Assembly (NCBI GenBank): GCA_020744425.1
Contig: JAGMUV010000004.1
Location: 2,790,001-2,854,000 of the forward strand
DNA length: 64,000 nucleotides
Direction: 5' to 3'
Origin: Dactylonectria macrodidyma
Lineage: Eukaryota > Ascomycota > Sordariomycetes > Hypocreales > Nectriaceae
Shown: positions 1 through 10,101 of the stretch, piece after piece
Layout of the letters: each line of letters opens with the position of its first letter
Numbering within the stretch: position 1 is the first letter of the stretch
Notes under the pieces: generated by a model
What the model was told of the DNA's origin: nothing
The model's database searches: none
What the model saw: the letters and a program-made list of their open reading frames with translations, nothing else
Made by a program: the position numbers and the translations under genes

Positions 1-232
1 TATGATGCGCGGTCCCGCAAACCTACATCTGCATCTTACATCCGCACCGCAACACCACACCACGCACCGCACCCCCGGGGGGCACAGACATGTGGCGTTA
101 CGAGGAAGCAAAAAAGAAGCGTGCACGGCTCTGCGTCAAGGAGGCTCGGCCTTCTCATTCTGGGGCCGTTCATCCCGGTAACCTAGTTTCCCCGTTGGGG
201 AGTCGTAGTTTGGCGAAGAGGCCAGCAGTTGG

Positions 233-240
233 TATAAACA
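233..240 (+). promoter_or_regulatory. TATA-like element of the tyrosinase gene
   Basis: TATAAACA lies about 205 bases before the tyrosinase ATG at 445. A pyrimidine-rich run (about 375-415) follows it, which is a common arrangement just upstream of fungal transcription starts. This is motif matching only; no start site can be read from the sequence. Confidence 0.35.
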
Positions 241-444
241 CATTGAACCCGCCCTGGCTTCCGAACCATGTCTCTCTCTGTTCTGTCCGGTTCTGGAGTG
301 TTGATTGTTCTCCTTGTCCGGCGTCGCACAGTCGTTTCTGTTGACAGCAAGCAACGCATCAGAGGAAAATACGTTCGTTCATCTTTCTTCTTCGTCTTTT
401 TTTTCCCCTTTCTCGCCCTCGGGGCTCCTCTTCGAACAAACATC

Positions 445-2559
445 ATGTTACTCCGGTTCTCTTTGACTGCCTTGGTGCTGGGCGTTGTGTCGTCCGTGAG
501 CGCCCAGGACCGTTATCCCATCACTGGATTCTCCATCGCCGAGGGTAGTGCCGTGCCTCTGAGGCAGAATATCAATGAGTTGCAGGCTGCTGGAGGTGCC
601 CAGTGGTATGTTGAAAGCCGTGTTGCTGTTGTGTTTGTGGCTAACAGAATGGCAGGGACCTGTATATTCGAGCGTTGGCGGACATGCAGAGCCAGAATTC
701 TAATGATCCCCTCTCATTCTTCCAAGTCGCGGGTGAGCATTCTTACCCTGCTTGTAGCCTTTGAATGGATCTGATGTGTGAACAGGAATCCATGGCAAAC
801 CGTACATCGAATGGAACCATACAGGAAAGAGGAACACTAATGGGTGGCAAGGATACTGCCCTCATGGTGTAAGCCGCTCACATCGCAGCACTTAACGCCG
901 TAATGCTAACTTAGTATTCAGGAACGACTCTTTCTGACATGGCACAGACCCTACGTCGTGCTCTATGAGGTACAAAATCACCACCCCGAAAGTGTTGATG
1001 CGTTTTCTAAACATTCGTAGCAAGTTTTGGTAGCCACTGCCAAACGCCTAGCAGAAACGTACCCCCAGCGATATCGCTCTCAGTATGTCGCAGCGGCCGA
1101 CACCCTCCGTGCTCCTTTCTGGGATTGGGCATCTAGCGACATCCCCGATGCCCTTGTCCCCTCCAAGATGGCTGTAAATATCCCAAGCGGCAGCGGTATC
1201 AGGCAGGTTCAGATCGACAACCCACTCGCCACTTACAAATTCCCAGCAGCGGCACTCAACGGCACATACGGATCCTTTGATAGCGAGAATCGAAGTCAGA
1301 TTTACCGGTGCCCGTCGCCGGACAGTTTCCCTGCCTCTGCGAACGAGCTCCTAGCTGACCGCACCTACAAGTCGTGGGTGGTAAGTGTATATCGAGTTGC
1401 CGGTGCTCTAAATACGTAGCTGACATCGATATTAATAGTATGATGCCTTTACTCACACCAACACCTTTGATGAATTCTCGTCGACAGGAAACGGCGGTAC
1501 CAGTTTGGAGTCGATCCACAACGCCATCCACTGGGACGGAGCGTGTGGTGGACAGTTTCTCGCAGCCGAGTTTTCTGCCTTTGACCCCATTTTGTAAGTT
1601 GATCTCGATGAATCGCCGGGTGGGGATCTAACCGTCTTGAACAGCATGCTTCACCATTGCAACGTTGACCGGCTCTGGGCTTACTGGCAAGCCATGCGAC
1701 CTGACCAGACCTTGTTCAACGAGTCGTATTCTGGCGGTGCTCGTTGGAGTACGCCCAGAGGAACCACCATCAACACGCGCTCCCCGCTGGCGCCCTTCTT
1801 TGCCGACTCTGACAACTTCCACACCTCCGAGTCGGTCGAGAGCATTCAGGCGTTTGGCTACACCTACGAAGGCCTAGAGTACTGGCAGAAGTCCGAGGCC
1901 GAGATGAAGGATGACGCCACGACACTCATCAACCGGATGTACTCGGACGGCGAGACCATGTCCCGTCGCCTGATGCGCCGCGGCGACGACTCTTTGACTC
2001 GCTTCTTTGCGCGCATCAAGCTTGATGTCACCGAGGTCGAGCGGCCTTGCACCGTAAACGTGTACCTAGGTGGAAAGAAGGTTGGAGGCCAGGTGGTGAT
2101 GCAGCAGCCGACTTGCGGCACCGTTCACGGCGAGTTTTCGCTCGACTCTGCCATCGATATCACCGAGCTGTTCGGATACTCTCTGGACGATGTGGTTGAC
2201 ACCATCACCTCTGGTCTCCAGGTTGAAATCCTCAAGGTTTGTCTTTCCACTCATATCGTTGGAAGAGGAAGGTAGATTAACAAAGTTACTCCCAGCACGA
2301 CGGAACCAACATCCCCATAGAAAGCGTCCCCAGCTTGGAGATCGAGCTCGAAGACGTCGAGTTCACCCCTCCTACCCGCGAGTGCGAGCTGCCCACCTAT
2401 GACAACGCCCGTCGCCGCCTGACTACTCCCATTCAGCGGATTGTGTGCGGGTGCAAGACTTCTAGTGGCTCCAGGGATGACGCCTACGGCAAGAACAGCG
2501 ACCATGACGACGAGAGCGGAATCGAAATCGATGTTGAGATTGGCGTTGGAAAGAAGTAG
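445..2559 (+). CDS. secreted tyrosinase (o-phenol oxidase, type-3 copper)
   Basis: Exons: 445-605, 656-732, 786-868, 922-969, 1021-1380, 1439-1593, 1645-2236, 2296-2559; all seven introns are GT-AG and the joined frame gives 579 residues. The first 20 residues form a signal peptide ending in VSA before QDRY, so the enzyme should be secreted. CuA ligands are visible as H82, H106 and H115 (WHRP), with C104-P-H106 matching the Cys-His thioether of type-3 copper enzymes. CuB is H270-x3-H274 followed by the HH pair at 298-299 in FMLHHCNVDR. The last roughly 180 residues (RFFARIKLDV onward) fit the C-terminal lid domain of long fungal tyrosinases, which is normally clipped off on activation; RR pairs near 1965-1980 are candidate cleavage points. 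Known role of the family: oxidation of mono- and diphenols to quinones in melanin or phenolic metabolism. The substrate is not predictable. Confidence 0.92.
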
Positions 2560-3269
2560 AGCGTGAGTGGAGGAACAAGCACATGGGTCGCGGCCAACCC
2601 GGCGCTGGTGTCTAATGGTCCGAGATTCTTGGTATAAATCTTGCGGATTTGAGGTATGTGGAAAATGGACATACAAATCCAGTTGATAATTGCAGTTGCG
2701 GACTCCCCGCTTCGGAGCCTCTGTATTTCTGGAAGGACATGTATTCATAGATTGAATACCTAACATTCAACTGTCTTTCACAAGAACAGACTTTGTCACT
2801 TTTTCACAACATGACTTGGAAAAAAACCCTCCAGGCATGGTGCAGGATGTAGATAGCAGTCTCAATGCTAGTCCTAACAACGTTTTGTGACATCAGTCCA
2901 GCTCCTACGGTCACTGCAGCGAATATCTTTTGCCTCCCTCGGGGCAGCCTACGTGTTTCACAACCCGTTAGAGTTTGTTCTCGCCCAGGAACATAGACTC
3001 AGCTCGCATGCAACTTTTCAAGTTGAGGGATGGCTGAGTGTTTCATGGTTGATAGGTTCCTGTCGTTCAGCAGTGCTCTCGCCACTCGTCGCCGAGCAAG
3101 TGGTCGAAGCCGTCGCTGTAGTCGTTGGCTCGCAGTTCCGATCACATGACACACAACAAATGAATGTTTCTAACATCGTGCGCTCTCTGGTTGGTCCATT
3201 CGTCTTCCCACAACCAGTATTCACTTACACTTCACTCACACTTGCTCAACTCGCTCACAACGCATCACC
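2560..3269. other. intergenic: tyrosinase 3' end and GNAT promoter
   Basis: This 710-base spacer lies between two genes on the same strand. The open frames in it begin with non-ATG codons and lack splice or family support. A short pyrimidine/CA-rich leader (about 3222-3268) precedes the next ATG. Confidence 0.6.
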
Positions 3270-4141
3270 ATGGCATTTGACATCGTTGTGCCCTCCGGTG
3301 ATGACGCCCGAGAAATGGCAAGCACGCATTTAGCTGCCATGGACGCCAACCTCCTGATGCACGCCCAATTTCCAAACGCCGAGAGCCGCGAGTTTCTTCG
3401 TGAATGGCTTCGCAAAGACACTCTGGCTCACATTGCCGACGACGACAAGGGGGTGCTGATCGCTCGGAATACCGACACCGGAGAAATAGCGAGTTTCGTC
3501 AAGTGGAACGTCCAGCGGCAGAGGCGGTCCGACGACAAAGATGACGAAGACCACCAGGAGGGAATCCCGGAATGCTGCCGACGCGAGTACCTCGACTCGT
3601 ACGCCGAGCTCACCAAGAAGGCAAGGCGCAATGTTCTCGGCGACGGCGCACATTACCGTAAGTCGCTCACTCAACGAAATTGCCTAGGAGCGGGAATAGG
3701 AGCAAGCTGCGGTGGATCTCCGTGCCGGACTAGTTCCGCGTTGAGCTTATGCATGAGTTGTTCACTCTCGACGGGCCGCGGTTGGTTGAGTGAACCGGTT
3801 TCCTAGAGCCCAACTCAATCCGAGTTTCGTGACAAATTGATTCCGGGACTGCAAGTTGCTGACACCAGGGATCTTTAGATATCACGTATCTGTGTACCCA
3901 TCCTGAGTGGAGTGGTCGAGGTGCCGCGTCCGGCCTCTTGCGGAGCGTTCTGGACAAGGCTGCCGCCGCCGATGTGCCGGCGGTACTGGAGGCCACGATG
4001 AACGCGGTGACGTTTTACGAGAGACTCGGCTTCGAAATTCGGGAGGAACTCACGATGATGCTACCGCCACGTGGGTCGAGTGAACCAACGGAACACTATG
4101 CTGAAAGGACGATGGTCTGGATGCAGCCCCCGAGGCCCTAG
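3270..4141 (+). CDS. GNAT-family N-acetyltransferase
   Basis: Two exons, 3270-3657 and 3879-4141, flank a 221-base GT-AG intron (GTAAGT donor, TTTAG acceptor) and give 216 residues. The ATG sits in CACCATGG, a strong context. The C-terminal exon carries the acetyl-CoA binding motif A: HPEWSGRGAASGLL (residues about 137-150), the R/Q-x-x-G-x-G/A loop preceded by the beta-strand ITYLC. It is followed by a typical late element, NAVTFYERLGF, which in GNAT enzymes positions the pantetheine arm and catalytic Tyr. Residues about 85-105 form a charged insert rich in D, E and R. Family role: transfer of an acetyl group from acetyl-CoA to an amine. Substrate unknown. No signal peptide or membrane segment, so probably cytosolic. 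Confidence 0.85.
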
Positions 4142-7100
4142 TGGAGCGTGGGCCAGGGCAGTTGTTCCAAGTCAAGATTCAGCAGATTCCCGATGACGAT
4201 GAATAAGAAAGGTTCAAGATATGAGTATACTGAAGGCCTAAGTTGGATATGCATCTCGTGAGATGACGATAAAATTGTCTTTCATCCCCACATTCACGTG
4301 GTATTGTTGGGCTGAGCACCAAGTTTGGGTCATTGAAAGCCGGGGCTCCACAAACAAGGGTCAGGATGTTCCATCTGGAAGCTGACAAGACTTGAGAGCA
4401 ATGTGTGGTTTTTTTTTTTTCGACTCGAGGATACGGCGTCAAGAAAAGGCTTCACCGCTCCCGGTGTCAGCAGCAGATCGACAGCCTGTCGGGTAGAGGA
4501 TGGAGCCGTACTATATGTCGGCGCCTCTTGTTGTCTCATCCATGCGGACGCCGTGTACAGCCTCAACCCGGAGCCCCGGACGAGCGAACGATGACGCTCC
4601 CGGAGGGGCCTCGCAGGGACCGGTCTTGGCACGATGAGTCGGTCTGTGCAGGAGCATGGCCCGCTAGCCAGGGGAGACACATCCCCTGGGCCCCCACGAC
4701 GCGATGGCGGCTTGCTGGTTGCTGATTGCTGCCCGTTGGGTCAAGTTTGCAGCCAGCGGCGAATGGGTGTACTGGAAGGTTTGGGTGGGTAGATGCTGGC
4801 TCCAGTAGGCCAGGGCCGTCACGATAGGCGCGCATGCGGGACGCACGCACATAACGTTGGTCGTACAGCAAAGAGGCTTTACTGTACGTCAGGGACATGG
4901 GACGTATTCGGATCACGTCTGCAATCTAGTGGTGGCCTCCCCAAAAAGAGATGGAGCCGGTTGAACATCCAATCACAGGCAATGTATTTGGTTGACAGAG
5001 TGTGGAGAGCCGGACGGTGGTGAAACGGTTGATAATATTGGACTGTTGCGCGGTGAGGCCGCTCTGTGCGAATATCCAAGCGGACAATATCCAATGGAAT
5101 ATTCAAGGGGGATGGGTAAATTAGACAAGAGAACATGATTTAGGCTACGCCGCCGCGGTTACTCATTGTGTTGCATCACACGAAATGCCTCTTATCGGTG
5201 TATGACACGACAAAAGATGAAGGAACCGGCCTCCTGCCTGACCGGGACTTAGTTGATGGTAATGGTTGAGCTGTGCTGGCGAGCGAGTGGCCAACACTGG
5301 GCGGCATCGGAGCATCTCGGGCTTGGAGGCGTCAAGTTGCGGCTGGGGACCAAACTCTCGGAGTAATATGGGCCGGGGCTCTTCCGAGAGCGGTGGGCGG
5401 CTCCGGACTGACGGGGATGAAAAGTCGAGAGCAATCGTGGTGTCAAAAGCAGGTGAATGTCAGCAGATGGGAGACTGTGTATCAGTGAGTGACGGGGCAA
5501 TCAGAAAAAAAGACGGGGTATTGCAAGGAATCAGGAACCAGGAACTAGGGACTAAGATGGGGGAAACGGAGACTCGGCCGGTGCTTTTCGCTGGCGTTCC
5601 GGGATGGGTTGAGGTGCTACTGAGCTGCCTCTGCTGGGATGGCCTAGGCTGTTTTCTTTATCGCTTCGGTTGGTCATTGGCGGCGGCGTTTGATAACTCC
5701 CGGGTGAGGAATGCACGCACTACGTAGGTTAAGGTATGTACGAAGTACGTACATAGTAGTAGAACTAGCTGGTGGAGGGTGGGTGGTGGATGGTCGCACA
5801 CATGTGATAAGGTAGATTAGATCTCGCAACTTCGTATATCGCATAGGTAATTATTACCTACTCTGTACGCAGCTGGCCTCGGGTTGGTGGACAGTTCTCG
5901 CCGTCAGCGGCAGTTCCCCAAGTGTGGCGCCTCGTGGTTCCTCTCATGCTTAAGCCATCCATCTCGGCATGTTCCAGTGCAGCAGCACAATGTGGTCGCA
6001 TCCAGTACTCTCCTGCACATATCGCATTTCATTAGTATCTAGATATGCAGTATTTAGTTGGTTGGTGGTAGAACGTGGTTCTGGCTTCCAGTTGTGAATG
6101 GCGTCTTAAAGTGCCCTACGTCCAGTGTTCCAGCGCCAGTCGCCCTGGCAAAAAGGTTATTTTAGCCGCCTCTTGCTGGGGTGGACCGTGCAGAGAGGCG
6201 CCTACGAATACTACGTACCTTGGCTCCAGGCGGCTTCGGTAGCTGACTTGGGGCACCAATGGCTGTAAATAGCGGGCGTGCAGCGGTACGGGAAATCAAA
6301 CTGCGCGCGGTGAGGTGCTGCAGATGCCCTGCAGGCTCTTGGTCGCGGTGCATGCAGGGCGGGCCAGCAGCCCCAGGCTGCTCCCATAAGGTGACTCCAG
6401 GCCGCTCGCCCACCCCCCCGGACGAGCCATTACGTTAGAGCAACTGCCGGACCATGCAGAATGAGGGAAGAGATGGCCTCGATGGCTTTTCCATTTGGTA
6501 ATCGGCGTTTGCCTGCGCCCTGCCAAATGCAGAGCCGTCGAGGTACAGCATACACATGAATTGCGAGGCTCGTCGCGGCAACTTCATGTCACGGCGACCT
6601 CGAAGACGTAGGTTTCGAGCAAGTTGGAGGGAGGGGTTGGGTTTGAAGTGGACGAGTTACAAGTGGCCCTGCGGCTTCTGGACGAGGCGCGAGGTTTTCC
6701 GTGTTGGTCCTCTTTTTGATCTCCTGTGTAGTGATTATCTTTTGCCATTATGTATTTCTATCTCCTCTTCGCAACTGCTCAGAGATAAGCTCGCTGCTTT
6801 GCTTGCCGTCTCACGACCCGGCGCCTTCGTTTTTTTTGCTGGGCCATTGAACTTGGCCACTCGATACAAGGCCCCGCCTTGGTCTTTTTTTTGGTCTTGT
6901 CCGTCTTCTACGTACCGACTCTCGTTTATCCCCTTCCCCTGGGCGCAGCGACTCACGCACTTGCTTGCCTTGGCCGCCGGATCCGCACACTCATCACTGG
7001 AGAGCCATTGGGTCCTGGAGGTCCATGTCTTGAACAATGGGCGAAGCGACGTGAGGCGGTACTGTATGACGCCGTTTGGCCGTCGCCCGCGCCGCCGCCG

Positions 7101-8204
7101 CCGCCGGTAAAATGCCCTTGAGACGCTGGCCTGGATTCCCCATATCCACATCTGTAGGGTTGATATCCGGATAATGGGTCGAACAGATGGCTCATGGAGG
7201 GTCCTTTCTCTGCCCTTCTGCCCCGGATACCACACCGGCTGTTTTGTTCGGAGATTGAGCGCGAAGCTAGGGGTTGTCCCTTGCGAGGCTGGGGGAAGCC
7301 GCATCACCACGCGAGGGGACCCTAGATTGTCCGGTTTGTACTACGTTGTTGTTTGCCGTCGGGTCCAACACGACGTCGACTAACACATCAGTTTCGGTTT
7401 CGTTACTTGCCGCCGAGTCTCCTCTACCACATGGCGGGTCGCCTCTAGGTCACCGCTTTAGCTGCCGGCCCTTTTTACAGTAATGACCGCAGCTAAATGA
7501 GCTGAAGAGTCGTAAAACCCGCAAGCGACTGATACGCACCTTTCCACTTCATCGGCTGGCTCCGTACGAAGTGCCAAGGTTTGGGTCGAAAAGCCAAGCC
7601 TGGAAAGCGTACAGCGAAAACGAAGCCTTGATGAGATGCAAGCACTGCGAAACAAGGCCACCCACCAATAAAAACTTCGGATCCGGGGGCTGGCTTTGCA
7701 TGGACAAGCGGGATGTGGAAGTTGGGGCTTGAGTGTGCGGTGAAGGGGCGGAGGAATCAGAAGCAGAAGCCATCGACTTCTGCCACGCAACGACTGGACA
7801 AGATCCAAAACCGGGGCAGCTATCCCGTCCCATGTCCATGCCCATGACTCTCGTCCTGTCCCATCCTGTCCCCTTTTGGGGGAGGCAAGAAAAAGAGTAC
7901 GTAGTTCCCCATTCCCGATCCCATTCCCATCCACACACCCCAATCGTCCTCTCATTGGACCCTCCTCAGTTTGGGGTGGGTTGGCTTGCGCCTGGGCTTG
8001 GACTTGGACCTGGAGACACCACTCTGGGGTACCTCGGGCACGGCGACAGTCTGCGCGACAGCCCAAGTACCGCTTCCTCACATGCATGTCTTTCATTGTC
8101 TCGTTCGTTCCCCGATCCTGTCGCTTTTTCGGTCCAGGACATCGAGTCTGGGGATGAGTCGCTTTTCTTTTACGTCTTCGTTTGCTTAGACTCGGCCGTT
8201 TTTT
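4142..8204. other. gene-free stretch before the TamA-like gene
   Basis: About 4 kb without a convincing gene. The longest frames (about 5266-5727, 6556-7110, and minus 7458-8381) start at non-ATG codons, are rich in R, S and G, and have no recognisable motif. The stretch holds several short perfect palindromes, including TAGGTAAT-T-ATTACCTA at 5844-5860 and TACGAAGTACGTAC at 5739-5752. I see no tRNA or repeat element here. Regulatory DNA or a non-coding transcript is possible. Confidence 0.5.
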
Positions 8205-8291
8205 GCCCTTTTTATCCTTTTCTCGCTTCCTCGTTTTTTCCCTCTTCTTTTCCTCCTTTCTTCCTCTCTTCTTCTTCCTTTCTGCTGCCTC
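8205..8291 (+). promoter_or_regulatory. long pyrimidine tract, probable promoter core of the TamA-like gene
   Basis: Nearly all bases on the + strand are C or T over about 85 bases. In filamentous fungi such CT tracts often sit at or just upstream of transcription starts. The ATG-free leader begins about 140 bases downstream, which fits a start of transcription in this area. The tract also explains the K/R-rich antisense open frame. Confidence 0.4.
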
Positions 8292-8432
8292 GTCCAGAAC
8301 CAGGTCGTTCTGGACTCCCCGAGCACAAACGGCCCTTGTGCCCTGCTTACACGCCGGCAAGTCAGCGACGTCGTGGCACACTCGCGGGCGATCTAGAGAG
8401 TTTTGATTAGCCCAGCACCCCGTTTTCCAATG

Positions 8433-10101
8433 ACGCCGATAGGTCTAGCTTATCTAGTCCTTGTCTCCATCGTTACCTGAAAGCGAGATCTCTCTGCTGG
8501 AGTCTCTTATCGATACTCACCCCTCCTCTGCCGCCACGAACCCCTCCCCTTGCCACAGGCCACAAAGGCAAGGAGGTATTCCCAAGAGGCCAAAGAGATA
8601 CACGTGCTCTATCACCCACTTTGCCTTGTCTTGCTTCGCGTATCAAATCAAGACGACGACCAAAGCAGACAGACGATCAACCTGCAGAGCATTCCAACCC
8701 AATTCCAGCCCCAGTTCCCCAGTCCCTCTACCCCCCCGAGGCTCCAAAAGCACAGGGCCACTGACTCCATCCGTTCTGAATCCCATCCGTTTTCCTGGAC
8801 CCCTCCCTCTATTCTTCGAAATCGCACACCGTGGTATCCCGTACACCCCCCTCCCCTCCATACAGACGGGACCGGAAGCGCACAGCAGCCACAGAACCAG
8901 CAGAAGAAGGCCAGAGTCAGAAGCAGCGGGCGCACTGAACCAAGAGTCGCCCACTCCGGTTGCATCGCTTTATCGCCGGCATCCCGCCCTCGCATCGCAA
9001 GTCGCGTCGAGTGGCCGTCATCTGTTCTGTCATCAGTTGTATTCTGTCATCGTTTTGCAGGGCAGGCAGCGCAACTGCGACTCGCGACTCGCAACTCGCA
9101 CCATAACGCTGCTGCGGCACCTCGGGCGGCACGTCGCTATCTTCGCAGCGACAACCCTGAGAGGGCTGCGGCGCTCTCATTACATACTTCGTACGAATAC
9201 CTTTTTGTTAGACATCGGCTCAACCACTCAAACACTTCAACACTCAAGCACTCAAGCAGACACTATCCCCGTCTCAGTGGACTCCCCGCTTGCCCGCCTT
9301 ATCAGCTAACACCCCCCGGTCTCCCGTCTGACGACGTCTCCATCGGCGCCCATCTGCGCCCGCCATCCAAGCTTGAAGCTTCCCTACCTTACCATCCCGG
9401 CCGCTCGGATCCCACCCGTGGCCGCCCTCCACCGCACACACACGCACCTCAACCACTTACACTCGCCTTAGACTTACTTACACAATCTTCTCTTATCTTT
9501 TTTTTTTCTCTCCTTCGCATTACCTCTGACGGACAGCCTCCCCCCGTCCCATCCCATCCCATCCCATCCCTCTCCGCTTCCCCAGATTGTTATCTTGCAC
9601 CAACCATTGCCTCGCCAGGCCAGAACAAACCAGCCCGATTGCCCGTCCCGTCGACTGATTTGCATAACGTAGCTGTATTAGCTATCGTTAACTGGCCACT
9701 CGCTGCTCACTGGTCGTAGCTCCAGGCACATTGCGTCACTCTCGCCGCCCCCGTGGGGCTGTCAGTCATCGCTATCACGAACCCTCGAGTTTATCGTCAG
9801 CCAACACAGTCCCTACCCGCACGTCTGCCCGCGCACGCACGAGCTCACGGGGAGGCCCGTTGCGGCTCAAGTATCTCCGCGCCCGTGATTCCTTATCCTT
9901 TAGGCAACGGGCGTCCTTGATCCTCCCGCGCCCGCCCCTGGAAGCTGAAAGGCCCTGAAGGCGACTAACACCTTCGATACACACCTCGACGCTTGATTGC
10001 ACCCTCCAGCAAACCTCCACACATCCTGCGCCGCTGCCCTGGCATTGGATTCCCGTGCTGCATCCCGCCTTGTCCAGCCTGCCCTGGTAGCCCTCGCCAT
10101 C
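8433..10101 (+). promoter_or_regulatory. ATG-free 1.67 kb leader of the TamA-like gene
   Basis: Reading every line, I find no ATG on the + strand between the ATG at 8430 and the start codon at 10102. The sequence is C-rich and split into pyrimidine-rich stretches. A run that long without ATG is unlikely by chance, and it suggests a long transcribed 5' leader from which upstream start codons have been purged. Long leaders are known for regulatory genes of filamentous fungi. Introns inside the leader are possible; I did not fix any. Confidence 0.55.
9547..9570 (+). repeat. TCCCA pentamer microsatellite
   Basis: About five tandem copies of a TCCCA/CCCAT unit lie inside the C-rich leader of the TamA-like gene. 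This is a simple-sequence repeat with no coding role seen. Confidence 0.8.

Noticed and set aside
2251..2766. 171-codon frame antisense to the tyrosinase 3' exons
   Set aside because: Shadow of the coding strand; the tyrosinase reading explains splice sites and motifs fully.
5266..5727. 153-codon plus-strand frame and its overlapping neighbours
   Set aside because: Start is not ATG, sequence is G/S/R-rich without motif, and no introns or promoter features accompany it.
7458..8381. 307-codon minus-strand open frame rich in K and R
   Set aside because: It is the antisense of the pyrimidine tract at 8205-8291 plus random sequence. No family motif, no good start, and composition explains it.
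8461..9719. Two long overlapping plus-strand open frames (282 and 389 codons)
   Set aside because: Neither begins with ATG; the region has no ATG at all. Stops are rare because the sequence is C-rich. Better explained as a leader.
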